From NCBI RefSeq assembly GCF_910592395.1, contig NC_088317.1, positions 16,662,039 to 16,726,038 of the forward strand: a DNA stretch of 64,000 nucleotides, read 5' to 3'. Position 1 is the first letter of the stretch, and each line of letters opens with the position of its first letter. Under the pieces are notes generated by a model. That model did not search any database. It was not told the origin of the DNA and saw nothing but the letters and a program-made list of their open reading frames with translations. The translations under genes were made by a program, and so were the position numbers. The DNA is from Lineus longissimus. Taxonomy: Eukaryota > Nemertea > Pilidiophora > Heteronemertea > Lineidae. Positions 1 to 10,788 of the stretch are shown piece after piece.

Positions 1-168
1 CTTTATGAGGCTCTCAACAGTGTCATCATGCCAGTGCAGTGGTAGGAGTCCAGTGGCATGGCTCACAACTTTAGGGAGGAAGGCTAGAGCATCACCCAGG
101 GCCTACTTCTTTGGTGTCAGCCAACCTGAACCATCTTTCAGATTTTGATGAAGTTTTCAATATTTCAG

Positions 169-793
169 ATACACGCTATGGTCGTCAGCGACATGGAAAG
201 ACTGCTTTGCACAGCATGGAAGAAAGAAAGAAATTACCTGCGCTTGAACAGTGCATCATGACCAAGTAAGTGCAAAGCGCTTTGAGAATTTTGTACATTA
301 TAAAGTGCTCTATAAGATCTGACAGGGGAAAAAGCCCAACAAACCTAAAATCTAAATACCTTGAACGAAAGGATTATGTTGGCTCTTTAAGGGAAAAAAA
401 AATTTGAAAAACAGGAATAAAAAATGGAATCACTAGCTCTGCGGGATGAACAGACACAAACAGCTTTTCATGTAGTACTATCCAGGGGAAAGGGTAAGGG
501 TGTGTGTGCGTGGGGAGGGGGGAGGGGGAACGGTGTCTATGTTTAAAAAAAAAAAAAAAAAAATTCAAATGTACACGTACCTTTTTGTATTGCTGTATGA
601 TATTCTGTATTGTGTGATACTTTTGAAAATAAAAATTATATAAAAAAAAAAAAGATCTGTCTTTTTCTGATGAGCCACTTCGACAAAAGCCCAGCCAACT
701 CTACTAACCAACTAGTAATTCAATGTTCTTTTGTGTTTCAGGTGGCCGGATGCCCAAGTCACATGGAACGACCGAGTTTCTCCATTCCTGTAA
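169..793 (+). CDS. 3' end of an unrecognised gene (last two coding exons)
   Basis: Two exons can be joined. Exon 169-265 follows a TATTTCAG acceptor and ends at GTAAGTGC. Exon 742-793 follows TTTGTGTTTCAG and ends at the stop TAA at 791-793. The phases agree (the AA|G codon is split across the intron). The reading gives a basic C-terminus that includes RYGRQRHGKTALHSMEERKK and then WPDAQVTWNDRVSPFL. I see no signal, membrane segment or motif, and I do not recognise the family. The gene's start and most of its exons lie left of the window. I found no convincing exon in 1-150. The splice sites and phase are seen directly; that this is a real gene is inferred from them. Confidence 0.5.
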
Positions 794-1025
794 TTTGATT
801 GGACGACTGGTACATGTATTGTTGAATAGCCTACGGACACGATAACCCGTCACAAGTCCTGCCAGTTTTGCTGAATTCTAAAACTTTGACATATCCTTCC
901 AGTGCATCAACTTTGACTGCAATAATAATGCGATAAAAGATAAGGGATTCCATTTTGTCCATTTTGAACCAAACTTATGGCTCAGATTTCCTCTTTAACT
1001 TTTCACTTATCAGTTACCGATAGTT

Positions 1026-1455
1026 GTAGTTCCACCTATCATAAAACCCTGTGTTTTTTCAAGACCCGTGTCTTCGCCGTGTGTCAAAAAACCCATGGCG
1101 CACTTACACCTATCAGTGGTGTTAGATAATGGTTAATAGCCCCGGCGACAGGTGCGCTGTAGGTAGGGAGCTCTCCTGTGTTTCTTTCCCGTCGGAGGGG
1201 AATTTCGCATGCGCAATACCGAGGCAACTACACCGCGCCATCTGTCGCCGGATCTTAGAACTTGCAATTGCCGTGTCTATTCAGATTCTACCTATCAAAA
1301 AACCCGTGTTGAACACGGGTCTAAATTGGCCCCCGATTAGCCCCATCGAGCTCGATGGGGCTAATAGACACGGGGATTTGACACACGGGTCTATTTAGAC
1401 ACGGCAATTCATAGGTGTAAGCTCAAAAGACACGGGGATTCGATAGGTGGAAGTA
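1026..1455. repeat. Terminal-inverted-repeat element (MITE-like) with internal palindrome
   Basis: The ends are imperfect inverted repeats. The left end starts GTAGTTCCACCTATC; the right end is its complement, GATAGGTGGAAGTAC. Variants of ACACGGG and CCTATC recur inside in both orientations, and a perfect 30-bp palindrome sits at 1336-1365. There is no transposase ORF, so this looks like a non-autonomous, folded-back DNA element. Confidence 0.6.
1336..1365. repeat. Perfect 30-bp palindrome
   Basis: The 15-base arm ATTAGCCCCATCGAG is followed directly by its exact reverse complement with no loop. It lies in the middle of the surrounding inverted-repeat element and would extrude as a cruciform or form a hairpin in RNA. 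Confidence 0.85.
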
Positions 1456-1584
1456 CGACTATAGTTACAGTTCAGATAATAGGTAATGTCTTCCTTAATC
1501 CGTTCAAAGCTTTAAGTGTTAGTGATTGTTTCGCGAATCAGACATGTCCAATCTTTCCGAGTGGTAGCTTAAAGGTACATTTTT

Positions 1585-1685
1585 GCACCTACAGTGGAAG
1601 CTCTCAATAATGGACACACTCAGGACTGACAAATGCTGTCCTTAATTGAGAGGTGTCCTGATAATAGAGGTCACATTGATGCTAA
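1585..1685. repeat. Dispersed 'TATTAAGGACA' repeat, copy 1 (diverged)
   Basis: This is a diverged copy of a family whose diagnostic words are GTCCTTAAT, GAGAGGTGTCCTGAT and GAGGTCA. It reads CTGTCCTTAATTGAGAGG and then GTGTCCTGATAATAGAGGTC. Four more copies are in this window (6.8, 21.8, 25.6 and 27.8 kb). It has no coding capacity and is probably a non-autonomous transposon remnant. Confidence 0.6.
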
Positions 1686-1875
1686 ACGACCAGTTTATCC
1701 TGGAAAACTTCAGCTCTGGAAGCTGACTATTTACATAAGAAAACACCATGCATGTAGGTCATGTAATATGCATGTATACACACCAGTAGATGTCCAATTT
1801 GAGAATGGTCCATATGTAATTATTCTAACACAAACATCATTTGTTGTAACATGTATATGCAATACATTACTGTAA

Positions 1876-2484
1876 AGATTCTTGTGGTTATTTCAGACAT
1901 TCCATATTAAATGTTAGTTAACAATATCAATATGTTGTCATTGTATTCTTTTTTGGAACGCCCCATGTGTATCAAGCAGACAATGTGACACATTGTGGAA
2001 ACCGAACACTGTTTCCTTTTCCAATGTCTACATGTACCCTGGCCTTATGGCCTCAATATATTTTCCCTGTGCCGGACGCTCTTATCAAGATCACTTCTTT
2101 ATGAGTAAAGTAACAGGGCTCAAGACAGGGAGGTTGTGGGAATATGAATCTGCCTTGCATCCTCCCATAGCAGGGCTTTGGGTTGTGTCTTCATCATTGT
2201 TACTGGCACAGTAGCCCTTATGGTATTTGCCGGTGGTGTGGAGTCCACTAGAGGCTGCTGTCCACCTATGTGGGATCTTTTACTTGCCCTGGCATAGACA
2301 CTGAGATACAAGGGACCACAGCTTTTAGTCTCATTCAACTTGATGTATTTCATATTGAGCCTCTGACGTGTTGTGAAGAGCCAATAATCTTACGTATTTG
2401 AAAGCTACAGCAGTTCGTCCAGTCAGCTCCGACAGACACGTCCTAGCACGTGCGGAGGAGAAACGATCGAAGTACTGTGGCTGT
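1876..2484. other. Intergenic stretch with short-repeat remnants
   Basis: I find no supportable exon here. The piece at 2285-2345 (TGCCCTGGCATAGACACT, then ACAAGGGACCA) recurs at 21,955-21,995 inside a ZC3H13 intron, so at least this part is a dispersed repeat fragment. Confidence 0.4.
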
Positions 2485-3155
2485 GACTATTTCATCTCTC
2501 TCATCATGTTGTCAACACGGTGGAGCAGCCAGGACTGATTCGGCCTGGCTGTGACTTCCTCACCTCGACTCACTCGGTGACTGCGTCATCTCTCTCGCCA
2601 TGTTGACAACTTGGCAGAGCAGCCAGGACTGATTTGGCCTTGCTGTGGCGAAGACTGATGTGGCCTGGCTATCACCGTCTCATGTCTCTCATCATGTTGT
2701 CAACACGGTGGAGCAGCCAGGACTGATTCGGCCTGGCTGTGACTTCCTCATCTCTCTCACCATGAAGACAACTTGGCAGAGCAGCCAAGACTGATATGGC
2801 CTGGCTGTGACTGTCACATCTCTCTCATCATTTTGTCAATGCGGTGGAGCAGCCAGGACTGATTCGGCCTGGGTGTGACTGTCTCATCTCTCTCATCATT
2901 TTGTCAACACGGTGGAGCAGCCAGGACTGATTCGGCCTGGCTGTGACTGCCTCATCTCTCTCACCATGTTGACAACTTGGCAGAGCAGCCGAGACTGATT
3001 TGGCCTGGCTGTGACTGTCTCATCTCTCTCGCCATACTAACAACTAGGCAGGGCGGCGAAGATTGATTTCGGCCTGGCTGTGACCGTCTCATCTCTCTCA
3101 CCTTGTCAACAGGGTTGAGCAGCCAGGACTGATTCGGCCTGGCTGTGACCGTCTC
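2485..3155. repeat. Minisatellite, period about 67-70 bp
   Basis: About nine imperfect copies of a unit built from CATCTCTCTCATCATGTTG, a GGTGGAGCAGCCAGGACTG segment and TTCGGCCTGGCTGTGACT. The CATCTCTC word recurs near 2490, 2588, 2749, 2818, 2885, 2953, 3020 and 3090. Units alternate between a CAACACGGTGGAGC and a CAACTTGGCAGAGC variant, which points to higher-order duplication. There is no open frame through the array. Confidence 0.85.
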
Positions 3156-3333
3156 GGAAATATATCCTCACCCGAACTATCTTGTTCCCCGAAGTGGTGT
3201 CTCACTGCTTGAAGGGATTTGGGTCTAGTAGGCCCTTGGTATAGTAGTAAATGATGACTGCGTCCCAGTAAATGGAAGAAGTAGAAGACACTTCAGGGAC
3301 AAGGGGAACAGGATTTTACAATTTCGATACAAT

Positions 3334-3339
3334 TTTATT
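3334..3339 (-). terminator. Poly(A) signal of MCCC1
   Basis: AATAAA on the minus strand (TTTATT on +), about 650 bases past the MCCC1 stop codon. The stretch 3340-3990 is therefore most simply read as MCCC1 3' UTR; I see nothing else in it. Confidence 0.55.
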
Positions 3340-3990
3340 AAGTTCTATACACATTTATGTACAAGTAATTCGTCTCTGTCTCGCTATAAACAAATGTGTT
3401 CAGCTGCTAAATTTATTCTGAGAGTGCACATCCCGGTAGAAACCTACCAGGACTTTCACAAAGATCTCAAATGTGTACCACCGCTGCATGCAGATCGCAA
3501 ATATGCTGTGCACAAATCATGATTATTACAACTTCTTTGCCTGGCTTAAGTTTGTAATGTACACGTAATGATTAAAAGGAGCCGGTGAAATTAACATGAG
3601 GACTATACAAATGTAGTCATGATCCGAGCAGTTTATATTCCAAGAATAGAAAATTATCACCACATAAATATCTACCAGTTGAGATGTTAACAATGAAACG
3701 AGTTGATATGATATTTGAACCCATTGTAAAAGAGTTTGAGGAGACTACGCATGTGTGACAACTATTGGGAAGTCAAAGTGAGGGTCTGTTCGAACATTCT
3801 CCAGAACTTAGATTGTCAGACGCAGTCACGCGATACTGTTATGTTATGACTCAGTCACTGGTGCAGCCGACGGTCCAAAGTCTGTAATTTCTCTAATCCA
3901 CATCCTAGAGATCACACAACACACTAAAACACACTCCACGATACATGTACCAATAGTCTTCATCAATTCTTGATGATACCGTCCAAATCC

Positions 3991-6900
3991 TCATTCTCCA
4001 TTTGAGTCGTTACTTGCCTCCTCTGCCTCCTTTACGAAACTAATCAAAGCCGTTCCTTTCCCGACGGTATCGCCGACGTTATACAAGACTTTCTCGACCA
4101 CGCCTGCAGAGGGAGCTCTGATGACATACTGAAAGAAAACCGTGGTGATTATAAGGCAATGAAAAGTTGTAACTGAGCACAATTCATGGTTCATGAGGAA
4201 ATTCTTAGAATGACCACTGTTCATATACAGGGGCTTAGCAAGCGAAGGATGGGGAGGCAGGGGGACAACTGCTCCCAAGAAATCACAAAAAATGACTATT
4301 TCCTCCAATCTCATCCAAAGTAGACCCTCTAACGTTCAGAGTGGGTTTTACACATCATTCAAAGGAGACGAGGTGAAGTGACTTGCCTAAGGTCCTAATG
4401 ATAAAGGGCAAGACTTTTGAATTGACACTTACCTCCATTTTCATAGCAATCATCACAACCAGCGGATCACCCTGCTCCACCGCATCGCCGGTCTTGACAG
4501 CTACTTTCTCGATGACTCCCGGCATTGGCGCCACGGCGCCACCAGTTACAGCGCCACCTTTAGACTGTGACAAGAACTTGGGCACCGGCAGAGCGAACTG
4601 TTCTTCTCCATCCTGAAAGTATCAAGACGTGCAGAACACTTCAAAGGGGAATACCGTACGTAACAAATGTTCTCAGTTGCGTATTTCCAGTGAAACACCA
4701 ATGGTCGCGTGATTCCAGCAACAGCTAATGACTTGGTCCTAAAAACGAGGCCATGATGAATAAGAATTTAGGTTTACTTACCGCAGTAAACAAATGCAGC
4801 TTGTTCTCATCAAATACAACATTAGATTTTGATAAATAGCCATCAATTTCACACGTCAATACCATCCGATTTCCTTCCGATGCAAGACTACCCGTAACAG
4901 AATAAGTGTCTCCACCTATTGACATCGTAAAACACTCTCCTGTGGTAAAGGTCGCATTGACATCAACACCTGAAAAAGGAAGTGCTTACAAATTACAGAA
5001 ACTTCTCACTTGAAAGAACCACACTGTTTTATACCAGTTATGGGCAAATTTAAGGGCCACAGGACTCAATGCAACAACCTGTACAAGAAATTTTCGATAA
5101 AAAAAGACATAGTTTGCTTTTCATACAGACTTTCTCTCCATATTTAACAAAGCAACAGTCATGAAAAGTTCCTCAAAAGGAAATAGGTCTTGTGTAATGG
5201 AATATATCATTACCGACCAGTCTGGATGGCTCCTATGTGATTTTACAGTAATTCTTCTTTCTGACTGCAAAGTGACTTACTTTTGTCTCCAATCTTCAAT
5301 GTGACTTTCTTTGATGCACTTTCATTCACTCTTATACCCGAACCAAAAGAAAACGGGGAAAAGGGATCTGAAAATAAAAGTCTGAAAATCTGAAAATAAT
5401 GTTATATTTGGCCACCAATATGTAGGAAGCATTGCTTGAGAGATATCAACTTAAAACTTCTTCAGCTCCCAGTGGTTAAATTGAGGGACAAAACTGTCTT
5501 CTCATCGGGTGCCTGGCATGAGATAGGAGAATGGATGAAAAGAGTGTCTCATAAAAAAAACCCAGCAGGGGAATCAGTCACGATAATAAACAAAATATCA
5601 CTGTTATTTTTACTTTTGAAAGGTCATGCTTTGCTTTCTCATTGCATTGTCGATCAAAAAAGCTCCTCTAAAGAAAATGGAGTTAGCTGTCAGTGTCTGT
5701 CAACTTACCATTTCCTAAAGAACTTCTATACAGGGTGTACCCTAGATCATTAAGCACCGTAGCTAAAGCTGCCTTGCATAGACTAGCATTGGTCACGTGC
5801 CTCTCCGGGAAAAGTTCATCGTAATGTTCGTCTATGAAACCCGTGTGGACTCGTCCGGCCTGGAACTCTGGGTGCGAAGCCAAGTCTTCGAGGAACTGAA
5901 CGTTGGTGGACAGGCCAACAATCTGTAATAGCATTCCGCGAAGTTACTATTTATAGCTCACAAGGTCATTTGCATAAGATATTGATGACGTTTTAGTCAC
6001 GTGACAGTCGGACATCGACACTTATTTCTACGCATTTGAGCTTATTTCAAAGTCAATTGTCTTTGACCCTGCATTGTTTTTAGCATGAATGATATCGTAG
6101 AGTCCGAGAGAGAAATATTCAGAACAATTATGTAGTATTTCCAACACTCGGACATGTGCCAGATTGAATCTAACTGCCCTAGTTAGAAAGCCTGAAACCA
6201 TTACGAAACCGCATGTTTGTCCGACATTGCCTGTAATTCAGCGATGGGAAAAAAAAGGGCAGCAGCTGCAGTGACGTCATCTTCGCGGAATGCTATTGAC
6301 AAGAGTGGAATTGGTCATAAACATGATTGACGCCTCGGAATGATAAAGAACTAAAATTATCTATCCTCTACATTAATTATTTTACTAAAGAAGTTCCAAT
6401 ATACCGGTACTCATATCTACTTTCCTAACGTGAGTAAACGCCCCTGATATCATGGGACCAGACTCAGTCCCGCTTCGCCTTGAAACTTTCATGGCAAATT
6501 CTAACCCAGCCACTCAAATCCCACCTTGAATGACTCCAGCTCCAAAATTCTAGAGCAAGGATGGATGGCTCTTCCGAGGAAGGATGGTAAGCTGCCTAGG
6601 CAGGGTGGGCCGCCCTGACAAATGGCTTTTTGGAGAACACGTACGGCTTTTACACTTACATTATACTCCTTGAGGCACATGTTGAGTCTCCTGAGTGCGG
6701 CCTGACGATCGTCGCCCCACACAACAAGTTTGGCAATCATCGGATCGTAGTGGACAGACACCTCATCCCCTGTAGGGAGACAGATGAAAATATAGTCGAA
6801 CCTCCCTCAGCAGACACCTCTCAATAAGGACACCTTCTCTCTCTCAAGGACATTAGTTTTGGTCCAAAATTGGTCTTTTCATTCAATGCATGCAACTTGG

Positions 6901-9900
6901 CTGAAACTTGATACAGTAGAACCTCTCTTAGCAGACACCTCCCTATTAAGCACGACCTCTCTATTAAGGACACTTGTTTTGGTCCCAAATTGGTTGTTTC
7001 CATTCAAATTCACCTCTCTAATCAGGACACCTCTCTATTAAGGACAGCACTTGTCAGTCCCATGGTTGTCCTTAATAGAGAGGTTCTACTCTATACATGT
7101 CCATAACGGCAATGTTGAAATTTTCTTTCAGTATGTATTTACACCTCAAAGAGTTTAGCATTCATATGGAGATATATTTAGGGTATTGGGCTCATAACCT
7201 GAAAGTCATGCGTTCAACTTCTGGAAGAAACACAAATGGGCAAAATTGGCTACCAGTTGAATAGTCTCACCTTGTCTAACACCTGTCTCTATCCTCGTTT
7301 TGTTATCGGGGGCTGGTGTAGAGAGATGCCTAAGGGGACCAGCCCCAGGCATAAATTGATTGTTCGGATCCTCGGCGTATATTCTGGCCTCAAATGAGTG
7401 ACCATGGAGCGGGATGTCATCTTGGGTGACGGGGAGCTTCTCACCAGCTGCGGCCTTGACATGGAGAAAACAGAGATTTAAACTTAAAGCGAACTGGAAT
7501 CGCCGAGCCAGTTCGTATGACCTCGTTTTCATTTCCCGCGTATCGGGTGATCAGAACGAGGCATGAATGAAACATGGCGCCTAGCTGTCAATCATTGAGT
7601 GACGTCACTACTATGGAATTTACTACGAAAACTCATGAATGAAAGATCGCATGACTCACGTGATTCTCACATGATTCTCAATGATAACAAATTGAACTGC
7701 GCATGCTCGGGCACTGGGGGCGGAGCTACAAATTTGAACTCGAATATGAAGTTGGAAGTTCGACTTTCTCGGGCGGTGAAAGTCGAAAAGTTGAATAAAT
7801 CGCTCGGCGGTTCCAGTTCCCTTTAAAGTTGAAATTGATGACAAATTATCTGAAGAATGATCTGGAACTAGCGCAAAGGCAAATTATTATATCTATACCA
7901 CATGACAGCTGTCACCCACCTTGATTTGCCATTCCACCAGATCCACCCCAGTCACCATCTCCGAGACTGGATGTTCAACCTGAAGACGCGTGTTCATCTC
8001 CATGAAGTAGAACTTCTGATTTTTATCCATGATGAACTCGACTGTCCCTGCTCCGACATAGTTGACAGCTCTGGCTGCCTTGACAGCAGCTTCTCCAAGG
8101 GACTTGCGCACTTCATCGGAAATTCCCGGCTGAAAAAAGTCAATGAGAATAAGAGGTTTATCTGTATAGCATATGCAAACCAAAACCATGGCCAAGTCTT
8201 TCTGCCTGTATTATAGTGGACACCCTCTTGATAGGCAAGATACGTCCACACTTGCAAAAATCTCAAGCCAAACTTACCGCGGGTGCCTCTTCAATAATCT
8301 TCTGATGTCTCCTCTGAACGCTGCAGTCCCTTTCGTACAGATAAACATAATTCCCGTGCTGGTCCCCAAAAACCTGCACCTCAACGTGACGCGGCATCTC
8401 CACAAACTTCTCAATCAACATGACGTCATCGCCGAACGACTTGATCGCCTCTCGCTTGGCAGATTCGAACTGTTCGTCAAACTGACTGTCGTCCATGCAG
8501 ATTCTCATCCCCTAGAATGAATGAAAGAAAAAATCTCTGTGACTTCTGATATGTAATGACTATTGAGAGAAGTGTTTCACACCTGACAGTAGAACATGCT
8601 AACTTGTTCAGTCACAATTTGGAAAATGGTTACTCGATCCTATCCCGACTACGTTTTTCTCAAACTTAACGTGTCTCACCTTTCCTCCGCCACCTCTGAC
8701 GGCCTTGATCATGACAGGATACCCGATCTGTTCCGCCTCTGACCTCAACTTCTCATCTGATTGGTCCTCGCCATGGTAACCCTCGACGATAGGCACACCA
8801 GCTGCTGACATGATGTGTTTGGAGGTACTGAAAAGGAGTTAATACCGAACATACATTAAGAATTAGATGAAAGGATGGCTTTAGTTGGCAAAAACCTATT
8901 TTATTTTGAAAAAGTTAAAAACAGGTGTCAATTTAAAGAAATTACTCACAGAAAACATATCTTTTTATGGAGTTTTGTCAATACAAAATAAAACAACACT
9001 AACCTTTTAATTCCCATATCCCGAATAGCAGAAGAAGGAGGTCCAATAAATATGATATTTTCTTTCTGACACAACTCGGCAAATTCTGTATTTTCTGAGA
9101 GGAATCCGTAACCAGGGTGAATGGCCTGGGTACCCGTCGCCTTGGCAACTTGAATGATTTTCTGTTGGTCGAGGTAACTTTGTTGAGAAGCTGCTGGTCC
9201 AATACAGAAGGACTCATCAGCCTGGAAAACAAATGTCAATGAGCACATGAAAACACCTCTCCGAGTCTAAATGCTTACTTGACCCAACTTGTGATGAATA
9301 TTACACCACAAAGACTTCCTGGCCGAAGTACTTCAGCGGTTGCTGCACCAATGCAAGCCACAGAGACGTTAAGTATCTCTCATCAACCAACACTCACCAT
9401 ATCAGCATGCATGGAGTCCCTATCAGCCTCGCTAAAGTAGTACTTCAGCGGTTGCTGGACCAATGCAAGCCACAGAGACGTTAAGTATCTCTCATCAACC
9501 AACACTCACCATATCCGCATGCATGGAGTCCCTATCAGCCTCACTAAAGTAGTACTTCAGCGGTTGCTGGACCAATGCAAGCCACAGAGACTTAAGTATC
9601 TCTCATCAACCAACACTCACCATATCCGCATGCATGGAGTCCCTATCAGCCTCACTAAAGTAGTACTTCAGCGGTTGCTGGACCAATGCAAGCCACAGAG
9701 ACGTTTAGTTTCTCTCATCAACCAACACTCACCATATCCGCATGCATGGAGTCCCTATCAGCCTCACTAAAGACAGCCACTGTGCGGACACCCAGTTTCC
9801 GCGCCGTCTTCATAACGCGGCAAGCTATTTCCCCTCGGTTAGCTATGAGGACTTTTTCGATTGGCTGAACTTTGATGCTGCCACCTGAAAGGCAACGCAC

Positions 9901-10417
9901 AGTTGTTCTTCCAGTGCCAAGGACACATTTTGACCTGAAATGAAATGAAGACTTTTACTATACAATACCCTTTCAAATATTTGGACTTCGGCCGAGTCGG
10001 CAGGCCTACACTCGACTATACAGGGCTTCAGGTATACATTTCTGGGGCGAAATATCAAAGGTGAATAGAATACATCTACGATAATGCATCAGATACAAGC
10101 CACTTCAACTGAAAGTTATTGCCCTATTCATAATTGTGTCATTAAAAGGGATTGAAAAAAGCTCATTCAGGACAACACCGTACAGTGGCGACGCCTTTGG
10201 AGTAAAATATGAACTACAAAAGTGGCCTCAAGTGCCCAATATTTGTACTGATTGCACACGATCTAGAGCACCAATATATTTGACTTTGGTATCATTGTTT
10301 TTGTCGTGATTTACTCTATATTATGTGTATATTTTCAGTAGTATCGGACCTGAAGACATGACGAACGAACCTGAAGTGTGCAGGTAAAAGGCAAATCTGC
10401 CTGATCAAGGCCGCCAT
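3991..10417 (-). CDS. MCCC1: Methylcrotonoyl-CoA carboxylase subunit alpha, mitochondrial
   Basis: Biotin-containing subunit of the mitochondrial leucine-catabolic enzyme that carboxylates 3-methylcrotonyl-CoA. Coding exons in gene order: 10417-10371 (or to 10350), 9934-9733, 9221-9004, 8827-8680, 8511-8278, 8129-7920, 7454-7271, 6769-6660, 5922-5709, 5367-5281, 4969-4782, 4612-4433, 4128-3991. They sum to 2,160 nt (719 aa) or 2,181 nt (726 aa), the size of human MCCC1 (725). Visible landmarks are the biotin-carboxylase start [15 protein letters not shown], the ATP-grasp glycine loop [24 protein letters not shown], and the biotin site AMKME at an exon end (Lys about residue 672). Exon 1 is inferred: it gives an Arg-containing, acid-free start ([15 protein letters not shown]) suited to a matrix-targeting peptide, and two donors fit the phase. 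The other exons rest on clear homology and GT-AG sites. Introns carry several transposon insertions. Confidence 0.93.
5927..6297. mobile_element. 371-bp MITE with perfect 17-bp terminal inverted repeats
   Basis: The ends AATAGCATTCCGCGAAG and CTTCGCGGAATGCTATT are exact reverse complements. There is no ORF. The element lies in an MCCC1 intron. Its left end stops 3 bases from the AG of the acceptor for the exon ending at 5922, so nearly all sequence upstream of that acceptor is transposon. Confidence 0.85.
6795..7090. repeat. Dispersed 'TATTAAGGACA' repeat, copy 2 (tandem/complex)
   Basis: Two adjoining copies in an MCCC1 intron, with words such as CAGTAGAACCTCTCTTAGCA, GACACCTCTCAATAAGGACA and GTCCTTAATAGAGAGG. 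The sense and complementary words make it partly self-complementary. It belongs to the same family as the copies at 1.6, 21.8, 25.6 and 27.8 kb. Confidence 0.75.
7481..7830. mobile_element. 350-bp inverted-repeat element in an MCCC1 intron
   Basis: The left end AACTTAAAGCGAACTGGAAT continues as CGCCGAGC. The right end is GCTCGGCGGTTCCAGTTCCC followed by TTTAAAGTT. These are complementary over about 30 bases with few mismatches. The interior holds TGACGTCA and CACGTGA but no ORF. The element starts 27 bases upstream of an MCCC1 exon (minus-strand sense). Confidence 0.75.
9328..9772 (-). repeat. 111-bp tandem duplication of an MCCC1 exon end and its splice donor
   Basis: The unit starting AGTACTTCAGCGGTTGCTG begins at 9328, 9439, 9551 and 9662, a period of 111-112 bp. 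Each unit includes a copy of the last 41 or so bases of the MCCC1 exon 9934-9733 together with its GTGAGTG donor. Exon-like pieces lie at about 9398-9438, 9510-9550 and 9621-9661, and the genuine exon end is at 9733. The copies are nearly identical, so the expansion is recent. The pseudo-exon pieces lack the body of the exon. Confidence 0.9.
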
Positions 10418-10788
10418 TTTTACTTTTGATTTTCCATGGGTCTGCGGTCTGACCATTTTCGAAACCTCATTTACTCAACGATTGTTGGGTAAATTTGGAT
10501 ATCAGCTTAATACATTATCACCAATCTATTACAATAACAGATTGAGATTGTCACAAACTTAATGAAACGTGTTACAATGATCCATAATTTTCTTCAGACC
10601 AACAGCCCATGCTTGGGCATGCCGAAAAATGGCGACTGCCAGGATTTCCGTTTTTCTGCACAAAATTGAAATAAATTGATATTTTCTCCCAAAATTAAAA
10701 GTGCCCTATGGCCAGAGTGACGTTCTAAAGATACACGAATATCTAGTCTTACTGCTGACATCGTTTGCAGGGTTATCCCTTGCAAGAA
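10418..10788. promoter_or_regulatory. Shared promoter interval of MCCC1 (-) and ZC3H13 (+)
   Basis: Only 371 bases separate the proposed MCCC1 start codon from the ZC3H13 start codon. The MCCC1 ATG lies inside AAAAATGGCGGCC, a YY1-like word. The ZC3H13 start exon begins after a TCGTTTGCAG acceptor at 10770, so an untranslated ZC3H13 exon must lie in or near this interval. I see no TATA box. A bidirectional promoter is inferred from spacing. Confidence 0.55.
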
